Shown here: positions 1 to 5,368 of the stretch, in pieces
How the letters are laid out: the number at the start of each line of letters is the position of its first letter
How positions within the stretch are numbered: the stretch's first letter is position 1
DNA from: an uncultured Corynebacterium sp.
Lineage (GTDB): Bacteria; Actinomycetota; Actinomycetes; Mycobacteriales; Mycobacteriaceae
Assembly: GCF_947253065.1 (NCBI RefSeq)
Contig: NZ_CAMXWS010000054.1
Span: forward strand, 1 to 7,526
DNA: 7,526 nt
Direction of reading: 5' to 3'
Made by a program: the position numbers and the translations under genes
The notes under the pieces: generated by a model
What the model was told of the DNA's origin: nothing
Databases searched by the model: none
Seen by the model: only the letters and a program-made list of their open reading frames with translations

Positions 1-181
1 GCTTTGTCGGTTTCTCCACAAGACATAGCCTGCCATGCAGCTGAAACCGACGACGGAGCGTACGGACGGCGTATTTGGAGACACCAAGAGCATTGGCAGC
101 GGCTATAGAGCCCATGCCTTGCTCGAAACACTCCACCAACTGCTCACGCTGATGCTCGCTCAGCGAACTTCGTGCCCTCAA
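1..181 (-). CDS. Transposase/helix-turn-helix protein, N-terminal 60 residues (partial)
   Basis: An open frame runs from a TTG at 181 off the left edge of the window without a stop, giving 60 codons. The product begins MRARSSLSEHQREQ and contains a helix-turn-helix at about residues 22-50 (GMGSIAAANALGVSKYAV, then TLRRRFQLHG). This is the typical N-terminal layout of the OrfA proteins of IS3-family elements, which bind the element ends and combine with OrfB, carrying the DDE catalytic domain, through programmed frameshifting. The start is supported by GGGGAG at 196-191, nine bases before the TTG; no ATG lies nearby in frame. The catalytic part is not in view, so intactness and activity cannot be judged. 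A stand-alone HTH regulator is possible but less likely given the IS-like terminus at 243. Confidence 0.65.
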   Translation of the reverse strand, partial: MRARSSLSEHQREQLVECFEQGMGSIAAANALGVSKYAVRTLRRRFQLHGRLCLVEKPTK

Positions 182-185
182 TGAA

Positions 186-241
186 AACTACTCCCCACTA
201 GTTGGTAACTGATTTCTCAGTCCAACTAATGGGGAGCAGTT
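186..241. repeat. Subterminal inverted repeat/hairpin in the IS end
   Basis: Arms 188-205 and 222-239 match at 16 of 18 positions as an inverted repeat. AA/TT pairs extend the outside (186-187 with 240-241), and a perfect inner ACTGA/TCAGT stem (208-212 with 217-221) closes on a four-base loop. A two-base bulge (206-207) separates the two stems. The outer arm is the presumed IS terminus. The inner arm contains the CTCCCC complement of the transposase Shine-Dalgarno (191-196). RNA reading into the element from the mraZ side would fold this hairpin and hide that site. The base pairing is seen directly; the role in limiting transposase translation from outside transcripts is inferred from other IS elements that use this strategy. 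Confidence 0.75.
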
Positions 242-302
242 CAGATTTGTGGAGGGGATTTTTCATGCGTTCATCCCTTTGTGCCACGGGCGCCCATTTC
301 TT

Positions 303-354
303 CCCACTCTGCGTCCACCACTTCTCCCCACCAGGAGCCCCCACTTTCACCCAC
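303..354 (-). promoter_or_regulatory. Possible second MraZ-box-like cluster, opposite orientation
   Basis: Read on the - strand, GTGGG occurs at 354-350, 344-340, 331-327 and 307-303, with GTGGT at 321-317. Two pairs, 350/340 and 327/317, keep the 10-base period of known MraZ operators; the spacings between pairs (13 and 14) do not. The cluster could be a degenerate or auxiliary binding region facing away from mraZ. It could also be chance in a C-rich tract. Nothing else in the window supports it. Confidence 0.25.
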
Positions 355-369
355 CGGCGGGTGGTTTTT
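351..369 (+). terminator. Short terminator-like hairpin with T-run
   Basis: CCACC (351-355) pairs with GGTGG (360-364) around a GGCG loop, followed directly by five T residues (365-369). The stem is only five base pairs but is all GC except one pair. In the + direction it would stop transcription arriving from the left, either from the gene that lay upstream before the IS arrived or from read-through out of the IS. It would thereby insulate the dcw promoter. The short stem keeps confidence low. Confidence 0.35.
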
Positions 370-570
370 AAGTTTGCTTGTTATTTTCCTGCGGAAACGC
401 GGCGGTGGGGTGTTGTGTAGTGGAGGTGCTGAAGTCGTTTTTTGAGGTGAAAGTGTTGTGTGGTGGCGATGAATACTATTGTGAGCGGGCGGGTGCGCCA
501 CGCAGTATTGATGTTGTGAACTGGTTATTTGTGACACGAACGAAGAATTTTGTGTCCTAATGTGGCGTTT

Positions 571-605
571 GTGGGGGATAGTGGGTTAAAGTGGGTGGCA
601 GTGAA
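571..605 (+). promoter_or_regulatory. MraZ-binding box array (GTGGG direct repeats, 10-base period)
   Basis: GTGGG occurs at 571, 581 and 591, each separated by exactly five bases, and a degenerate GTGAA follows in phase at 601. A partial match (TGTGG at 561) may extend the array upstream. In E. coli and other bacteria MraZ binds direct TGGGN repeats spaced by five bases upstream of its own operon, so the same protein face meets successive helical turns. The array lies 80-115 bases before the mraZ start codon. I infer that MraZ autoregulates here. TATGAC at 613-618 could be the promoter -10, which would put the array across the -35 region, but that promoter assignment is weak. Confidence 0.75.
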
Positions 606-685
606 GGACCGGTATGACGATGCCGGGTCGGATCTGACAAAAGTTCACAGCCGGAATCGTCGAGCTAAGGAAGGTAGGGCGCCGG

Positions 686-1120
686 ATGTTTCTTGGCACC
701 TATACCCCGAAGCTGGACGACAAGGGGCGCCTGACATTGCCTGCTAAATTCCGTGAGGGTTTAGCGGACGGATTGATGGTGACTAAGGGGCAGGACCACT
801 CTTTGGCGGTCTATCCCCGCGAGGAATTTGCGGCACGTGCTCGTAAGGCGGCTGCGGTGTCTCGTACGAACCCGAAGGCACGTGCGTTCATTCGTAACTT
901 GGCAGCAAGTGCGGATGAGCAGGCGCTTGATGGTTCTGGTCGCATCACGTTGTCGCCGGCGCACCGGGATTACGCGAATCTTTCAAAGGAATGCGTGGTC
1001 ATCGGCTCGGTGGATTTCTTGGAGATCTGGGACGCGGAGTCCTGGAAGAAGTACCAAGAAAATACTGAGGCTGCCTTCTCGGCCGCCGATGAGGACGACA
1101 TTCTCTCGGGCCTGCTCTAA
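686..1120 (+). CDS. mraZ: Transcriptional regulator MraZ
   Basis: MraZ is the DNA-binding protein conserved at the head of dcw clusters. It forms a ring-shaped multimer and regulates its own operon through TGGG-type direct repeats. The 144-residue product has the full family length and two SpoVT/AbrB-like halves. The first carries DDKGRLTLPAKFR (residues 11-23) and the second DGSGRITLSPAHR (82-94); both contain the DxxxR signature of the DNA-contacting loop. The start MFLGTYTPKLD is the usual family N-terminus and is preceded by AAGGAAGG (667-674), 11 bases from the ATG. The C-terminus is acidic (ADEDD). A GTGGG box array lies 80-115 bases upstream, fitting autoregulation. From memory, in Corynebacterium glutamicum the mraZ mRNA is cleaved by RNase III in its coding region and excess MraZ disturbs division; I cannot show this here. 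Confidence 0.97.
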   Translation: MFLGTYTPKLDDKGRLTLPAKFREGLADGLMVTKGQDHSLAVYPREEFAARARKAAAVSRTNPKARAFIRNLAASADEQALDGSGRITLSPAHRDYANLSKECVVIGSVDFLEIWDAESWKKYQENTEAAFSAADEDDILSGLL

Positions 1121-1126
1121 GCGGGC

Positions 1127-1223
1127 GGGGAGCGTGTACGAACTCTGCGCGGGGCGCGAGTCGTTCTGGTGTACTTCCCCGATATCAGAATGACCGCCCC
1201 GTGTAGGGCTCTACACGTTCCCC
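1127..1223 (+). promoter_or_regulatory. Structured mraZ-rsmH intergenic RNA with competing stems
   Basis: The gap after mraZ can form two mutually exclusive structures. (a) A perfect 7-bp hairpin, 1200-1206 with 1211-1217, loop GGCT. (b) A 12-bp long-range stem, 1127-1138 with 1212-1223, containing one G-U pair, which uses up the 3' arm of (a). Stem (b) would enclose another hairpin at about 1138-1164: GCGC/GCGC around GGG, then ACTC/GAGT and ACG/CGT with single-base bulges. After 1217 comes TTCCCCCTTATTT, a poor terminator tail. The pairings are direct observations. A role as attenuator, processing site or mRNA stabiliser is inference. Confidence 0.45.
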
Positions 1224-1295
1224 CTTATTTACAACTGCAGTCAGACCAACACCGCAGCACGAACAACCAGGCACATTAAAAGGGGGTGGCCCACG

Positions 1296-2339
1296 GTGGC
1301 ACAGCACAAAGCTCAGAAGTCCGAGATGGATTTCGGTATTGATGCCAACCATGGTCACGTCCCTGTGATGCGCGATCGTATGGGCGATCTGCTGCGTCCG
1401 GCCGTACAGAAATTCGGTGCTGATGCGGTGATCGTCGATGGAACCTTGGGCGCCGGTGGGCACACTGAATACTTCCTTACTGAATTTCCGGAAGCCTCAG
1501 TGATCGGTATTGACCGTGATGGGGCAGCGCTCGCCCAGGCGCAAGAGCGCTTGGAGCCGTTTGAGGATCGGTTCATTCCGGTCCGCGGGCGGTTCGATTG
1601 CATTGCGGACGAAGTGGAAAACAACACTCACCCGGTTTTTGATCGCGTCCGCACCATTGGATTGGCGGGCGCCTTTTTCGACCTGGGCGTCTCCTCGATG
1701 CAGCTTGATCAGGAGGAGCGCGGTTTTGCCTACCGCGTGGATGCACCACTGGATATGCGGATGGATCCGAGCGCTGGTTTGACCGCAGCGGATGTCCTGA
1801 ACACCTACAGCCACGGGGACCTTGCCCGAGTGCTGAAGACGTATGGCGATGAACGATTCGCGGGAAAGATTGCTTCCGCGGTTCTTGCAGAGCGTGAAAA
1901 GGAACCGTTTGAGCGTTCGGGTCGTCTTGTGGATCTGCTGTACAGCGTGATCCCGGCGGCGACGAGGCGTACCGGCGGACACCCGGCAAAGCGCACTTTC
2001 CAGGCGCTCCGCGTCGAAGTCAACCGCGAATTGGATGCGCTGACCAATGTCATCCCAATGGTTACGGATCTTCTCGGCGTTGGCGGACGTGCAGTGTTCA
2101 TGAGCTACCAGTCCCACGAGGACAAGCTGGTCAAGCGCGCTTTTGTTGATCTGACTGCGTCGAAAACCCCTCCGGGTTTGCCCACTGAACTTCCGGGTAT
2201 GGCGCCGAAGTTCCGTCTTGTCACCCACGGTGCAGAGCAGGCTTCGGAAGAAGAGATCGCTGTAAACCGCAGGGCAGCGTCGGTGCGAGTGCGCGCCGTG
2301 GAAAAGCTGGATAACGATCCGCCAGGGGGTATGCGATGA
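1296..2339 (+). CDS. rsmH: 16S rRNA (cytosine(1402)-N(4))-methyltransferase RsmH
   Basis: RsmH (MraW) uses S-adenosylmethionine to methylate N4 of C1402 in the decoding centre of 16S rRNA. The 347-residue product has the family motifs in order: HVPVM at 21-25, the SAM-binding DGTLGAGGHT at 48-57, acidic GIDRD at 71-75, FFDLGVSSMQLD at 127-138, GFAYR...APLDMRMDP at 143-158, and HPAKRTFQALRVEVNREL at 229-246. The conserved block near 270 reads SYQSHEDKLVK, where many homologues have SFHSLEDR. I chose the GTG at 1296 because AAAAGGGGG (1278-1286) lies at a workable distance; the first ATG (1326) has no good ribosome-binding site but would still leave all motifs. The last codons share ATGA (2336-2339) with a possible alternative start of the next gene. 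Confidence 0.96.
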   Translation: MAQHKAQKSEMDFGIDANHGHVPVMRDRMGDLLRPAVQKFGADAVIVDGTLGAGGHTEYFLTEFPEASVIGIDRDGAALAQAQERLEPFEDRFIPVRGRFDCIADEVENNTHPVFDRVRTIGLAGAFFDLGVSSMQLDQEERGFAYRVDAPLDMRMDPSAGLTAADVLNTYSHGDLARVLKTYGDERFAGKIASAVLAEREKEPFERSGRLVDLLYSVIPAATRRTGGHPAKRTFQALRVEVNRELDALTNVIPMVTDLLGVGGRAVFMSYQSHEDKLVKRAFVDLTASKTPPGLPTELPGMAPKFRLVTHGAEQASEEEIAVNRRAASVRVRAVEKLDNDPPGGMR

Positions 2340-2431
2340 CACACCCCAGGCGCACAGCACACAACAGATCAATCAGAACTACCAACGCATACGCATCCGA
2401 ACAATGGCCACTGACGAAGGGAAGCCCGACA

Positions 2432-3247
2432 ATGGGAGCAAGCCGAGACCTCACCGCTGGAAATGCCGCTGGTGGTTCGACTGCGCTGCTCGAGCGCGCA
2501 CCTGAGCGGACAACCCGACGGGTTGAGCGCACCCAATCGCCGGTTAAGCCGAATGGTTTGAAGCCGCGGATTGCCCCGCACATTCCGCGCGGTCCTCGCC
2601 GTCTGGGATCGAAGCAGGTTGTCTCGGTCCGTGGTCGTCGTGTGACCAGTACGGATGCGAAACGGAAATTCTCCACGATGTCGTTGATGGCGCTTCCGCT
2701 GCTCATTCTTGGCATCTTCGGTGCCATGCTGTTGTCTGCTCTTTCGACTGATCAAACATTCAAGATCGAACAGCTGCAGAGCCAAGAGCGCACGCTCAAC
2801 AATGAGATTGAGACACTGAACCGCAATGTGGAAGACGCTCGTGCCGCTGCGGAGGTTGCAGCCAAAGCTGATGGGGCAGGAATGGTCGTGCCTGTACAGC
2901 CCGGCATTATCAATGTCGAGGCTGATGGCAAGGCAAATGAGACACGTGAAGCAGATCCGGAGAAGAACCTGCGCATCGTCGATGTGAATCAGGAAACGAT
3001 CCGCACTGATCATGCGACGAGTGACCGTGAAGCCACCCGGAATATCGCCGATAATCTCTCGGCGCTGCCACAGAGTGCCCTTCCGCGTGATGGAGGTGCA
3101 CCCGCTGTTCCGGCGCCTGCACCGCGAGCGGGAGCAACCAACCCAGCGGACGGAAACGCCTCTGGTGCGTCGGCAAGCCAGCAGGCTCCGGCCGATGCGC
3201 CAACTGTGGCACCGGGGGCGCTCCCTTCGATCCCGGGTGGCCTTTAA
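2432..3247 (+). CDS. ftsL: FtsL-like bitopic cell division protein
   Basis: The product (271 residues from this start) has the FtsL layout and position, between rsmH and ftsI. A basic cytoplasmic N-terminus (1-80, many Arg/Lys/Pro) leads to one membrane span at about 84-105 (MSLMALPLLILGIFGAMLL). A short coiled coil (about 108-145, with heptad-like IEQLQSQERTLNNEIETLN) follows, then GAGMVVPVQPGI and an Ala/Pro-rich extracytoplasmic tail from about 211. FtsL works with FtsQ and FtsB (DivIC) to activate septal FtsW/FtsI. FtsL proteins share little sequence, so the call rests on topology and synteny. It is longer than the roughly 100-residue E. coli FtsL because of the two extra disordered ends. 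An ATG at 2336 overlapping the rsmH stop would add 32 residues. I prefer 2432 because 2340-2431 is A/C-rich with uncommon codons (AGG, AGA, TCA) and GAAGGGAAG (2416-2424) precedes this ATG. Confidence 0.8.
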   Translation: MGASRDLTAGNAAGGSTALLERAPERTTRRVERTQSPVKPNGLKPRIAPHIPRGPRRLGSKQVVSVRGRRVTSTDAKRKFSTMSLMALPLLILGIFGAMLLSALSTDQTFKIEQLQSQERTLNNEIETLNRNVEDARAAAEVAAKADGAGMVVPVQPGIINVEADGKANETREADPEKNLRIVDVNQETIRTDHATSDREATRNIADNLSALPQSALPRDGGAPAVPAPAPRAGATNPADGNASGASASQQAPADAPTVAPGALPSIPGGL

Positions 3248-3249
3248 AA

Positions 3250-3315
3250 CAGGAAGCATTTAGTTCCTGCATCATGTGTGGCGGTCACTATCTCGCCCTA
3301 GCAACGGGGCAAGAT
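3250..3315 (+). other. Two hairpins in the ftsL-ftsI gap
   Basis: Just after the ftsL stop, CAGGAA (3250-3255) pairs with TTCCTG (3264-3269) around an eight-base loop. A second stem pairs 3290-3298 with 3307-3315: eight pairs with one C-A mismatch, outer ATCT/AGAT and inner GCCC/GGGC, loop eight bases. Neither is followed by a T-run, so they do not look like intrinsic terminators. They may act in mRNA processing or stability between ftsL and ftsI. I saw no clear promoter in the rest of this 119-base gap. Confidence 0.4.
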
Positions 3316-3366
3316 AAAGGCATCCACTAGGCGCTTTGGCGATAAAGAAGTAGGTGAAACTGCGAC

Positions 3367-5352
3367 GTGAGCAGAATGGACCCGCGGAAGCGGCAAGCGC
3401 GGGCTATGCCTGCGCAAAAAGTCATCACTGCGAGTCGCATGCGTATCTTGACCGCCGTGTTCTTGGTGGCTGCGCTTGTCCTTGTCGGTCGTCTTGCTTG
3501 GGTGCAGCTCAAGTGGGGCCCGGAACTTCAGACCGTGGCCGCCGAACAGCGTGGACGGGCCTTTGAAGATCCCGCACGGCGTGGGGCGATCGTTGATCGT
3601 GAGGGCAATTATTTGGCCTACACGATGAAGGCCCGTTCGCTGACTGTGTCACCGGTGACGCTGCGCCGTGAACTTGGCGAGATCGCGCGTAATGAGATGT
3701 ATGAAAACGGTGCTACCCGTGCAGAAGCTGAAGCTCAGCAGGGAGCGCGCGTTGAGGATATTCTCCGCCAGATGGCGAATGAGATTCCCGAAATGATCGG
3801 CGAAAGCCAGCAGGGAACCAGCGACACTGAGAACAGCGACGACAAAGACACGAAGAAGGACGGGGAGAAAGACAAGCTCCCGACCCCGCGTGTGAAGTCC
3901 AAGGAAATCCTGGAGAAGCTGCACGCTGATACCGACTATGAGGTGCTCGTGCGCAACGTCGATCCTGACGTGGCAGCAAAGGTCGCCGAGAAATTCCACG
4001 GTGTCGCTGCTGATCGGCAGGATATTCGTGAATACCCGAATGGTGCGATTGGCGAGAATATTGTCGGCCGTGTGTCCATGGATGGGCAGGGCCAATTTGG
4101 TTTGGAGGCGTCGAGCGATTCCATTCTCACTGGTATTGATGGCCGCTCCACCGAAGACGTTTCCGCTAATGGGCAGGCTATTCCAGGCACCCTGCGGGAT
4201 GTTGTCCCAGTCGTCGATGGTGCGCGTGTTGAGCTGACGATCGACCTGGATTTGCAGGCATACGTGCAGCAGCAGCTGGAGCAGGCGAAGGCGAATTCCA
4301 AGGCCAAGGATGCTGAAGCAGTAGTCCTGGACGCCAAGACGGGTCAGGTATTGGCCATGGCGAATACCAGCACGATTGACCCGAATGGTGATTTGGATAG
4401 GCAGCTCTCCCAGGGGCGTAGCTTTGAAAACCCGTCGATCTCGCACCCGTATGAGCCAGGCTCAGTAGCCAAGATCATCACGGCAGCCGCCGCGATTGAA
4501 GAGGGACTGACCACGCCGGATGAGGTCCACCAGGTACCGGGTTCAATTGAGATGTCCGGTGTCACGGTCGCTGATGCATGGCAGCACGATGTTGCTCCGT
4601 ACACAACGACCGGCATCTTCAGTAAGTCTTCGAACGTGGGCACGCTGATGCTCGCGCAGAAAGTGGGCGAGGATCGTTTCGACGATTATCTGAAGCGCTT
4701 TGGCGTTGGCCAATCCACCGGGATCGAATTGCCGAATGAGTCTTCAGGTCTTGTGCCAACCCGTGAGCAGTGGTCGGGTGGTACCTTTGCCAACCTGCCG
4801 ATTGGCCAGGGCATGTCGGTGAGCACATTGCAATTGGCCAGTATCTACCAGGCCCTTGCCAATGGTGGTGAGCGAATTGAACCGCGCATCATCAACAAGG
4901 TCACTCAGTCCAGCGGTGAAGAGGTTCCGCAGGAGGAACCACGTCGTACCCGGGTTGTCAGTGAGAAATCGGCTGACACAGTGGTGAATATGTTCCGCGG
5001 AACTTTCCAGGACGATCCGAATGGTGTGAACTCCGGTACCGCACAGGGCAACACGATTCCGGGCTACCAGTTGTCCGGAAAGACCGGCACTGCCCAGCAG
5101 GTGAACCCAGATACTGGTGCTTATTCCAATTCGGATTATTGGATCACGTTTGCAGGTATCGCGCCGGCTGATGATCCACGATTCGTCGTCGCGGTGATGC
5201 TGGATGATCCGGAGCGCGGTCCGCTGGAAGGCGGTGGTGGCGGACAGTCATCAGCGCCGATTTTCACTCAGATCGCCAACTGGCTGATCAACCGCGAGAA
5301 TATTTCCCAGAGCCCTGATCCGGGCGAACCGATGATTCTGCAGGCCCAATAG
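3367..5352 (+). CDS. ftsI: Septal peptidoglycan transpeptidase FtsI (class B penicillin-binding protein)
   Basis: FtsI (PBP3, pbpB) cross-links septal peptidoglycan and is the target of beta-lactams. The 661-residue product has a basic N-terminus, one membrane anchor at about 26-43 (MRILTAVFLVAALVLVGRL) and the class B dimerisation-domain motif RRGAIVDREGN at 71-81. The transpeptidase domain follows with its three catalytic motifs intact: SVAK (nucleophile Ser366, Lys369), SSN (421-423) and KTG (572-574). No PASTA repeats follow, as expected for actinobacterial FtsI. A hydrophilic stretch at about 147-172 is almost all Ser, Asp, Glu, Lys and Thr and looks like a flexible insertion in the N-terminal domain. 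The GTG start at 3367 follows AGGTG (3352-3356); an ATG three codons later (3376) is a close alternative. It works with FtsW and the FtsQLB complex, of which the preceding gene is a probable member. Confidence 0.97.
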   Translation: MSRMDPRKRQARAMPAQKVITASRMRILTAVFLVAALVLVGRLAWVQLKWGPELQTVAAEQRGRAFEDPARRGAIVDREGNYLAYTMKARSLTVSPVTLRRELGEIARNEMYENGATRAEAEAQQGARVEDILRQMANEIPEMIGESQQGTSDTENSDDKDTKKDGEKDKLPTPRVKSKEILEKLHADTDYEVLVRNVDPDVAAKVAEKFHGVAADRQDIREYPNGAIGENIVGRVSMDGQGQFGLEASSDSILTGIDGRSTEDVSANGQAIPGTLRDVVPVVDGARVELTIDLDLQAYVQQQLEQAKANSKAKDAEAVVLDAKTGQVLAMANTSTIDPNGDLDRQLSQGRSFENPSISHPYEPGSVAKIITAAAAIEEGLTTPDEVHQVPGSIEMSGVTVADAWQHDVAPYTTTGIFSKSSNVGTLMLAQKVGEDRFDDYLKRFGVGQSTGIELPNESSGLVPTREQWSGGTFANLPIGQGMSVSTLQLASIYQALANGGERIEPRIINKVTQSSGEEVPQEEPRRTRVVSEKSADTVVNMFRGTFQDDPNGVNSGTAQGNTIPGYQLSGKTGTAQQVNPDTGAYSNSDYWITFAGIAPADDPRFVVAVMLDDPERGPLEGGGGGQSSAPIFTQIANWLINRENISQSPDPGEPMILQAQ

Positions 5353-5358
5353 AAAGCG

Positions 5359-5363
5359 AGGAG
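5359..5363 (+). promoter_or_regulatory. murE ribosome-binding site
   Basis: AGGAG lies five bases before the ATG at 5369. A GTG at 5363, two codons upstream in the same frame, begins inside this motif and would have no usable site at the right distance. The RBS therefore favours 5369. Confidence 0.8.
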
Positions 5364-5368
5364 TGGTC

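Larger units (their letters stand above)
1..243 (-). mobile_element. One end of an insertion sequence, probably IS3 family (partial)
   Basis: The left 243 bases look like the transposase-proximal end of an insertion sequence whose body lies outside the window. On the - strand the element would begin at 243 with TGAACTGCTCCCC. IS3-family ends commonly begin with TG, and the reading frame that follows encodes an IS3/IS150-type HTH protein. Everything right of 243 reads as ordinary dcw upstream sequence. The other terminus and the target duplication cannot be seen, so the exact boundary and the subgroup are inferred. The element points away from mraZ and lies about 440 bases upstream of its start codon. 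Confidence 0.6.
244..685. other. Non-coding region upstream of mraZ
   Basis: I see no convincing gene in these 442 bases. The short open frames lack ribosome-binding sites and have odd compositions rich in Cys, His, Pro and Trp. The + strand is C-rich from about 295 to 355 and becomes G/T-rich from about 400 to 600. The region holds a terminator-like hairpin near 351-369, a cluster of CCCAC motifs at 303-354, and the 10-base-periodic GTGGG array at 571-605. The mraZ promoter should lie here, but I could not pick a clear -35/-10 pair. TATGAC at 613-618 is a weak -10 candidate right after the box array. The mraZ Shine-Dalgarno (AAGGAAGG, 667-674) closes the region. Confidence 0.6.

Noticed and set aside
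405..424. Run with GTG every five bases as further MraZ boxes
   Set aside because: Only the first copy is GTGGG and the rest are GTGTT, GTGTA and GTGGA; looks like general G/T richness, not a phased operator.
378..560. 60-codon open frame upstream of mraZ
   Set aside because: TTG start without a ribosome-binding site, Cys/Val-rich composition from a G/T-rich non-coding strand, and it runs to just before the MraZ boxes; no protein-like features.
613..618. TATGAC as the mraZ promoter -10
   Set aside because: No convincing -35 at suitable spacing; kept only as a weak candidate in the text, not as a separate feature.
1286..1300. GTGGC repeated 10 bases apart over the rsmH start
   Set aside because: The boxes do not match TGGGN, and the second copy is the GTG start codon with its Ala codon; two copies are too few to claim an operator.
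1497..2372. Long open frame (291 codons) on the - strand opposite rsmH
   Set aside because: It lies antisense to well-supported RsmH motifs and its translation (rich in Arg, His, Cys, Ser) looks like a codon-bias shadow of a GC-rich gene.
2369..3259. Long open frame (296 codons) on the - strand opposite ftsL
   Set aside because: The + strand frame has a membrane span, a coiled coil and dcw synteny; the antisense product is Arg/Cys-rich with no recognisable domain.
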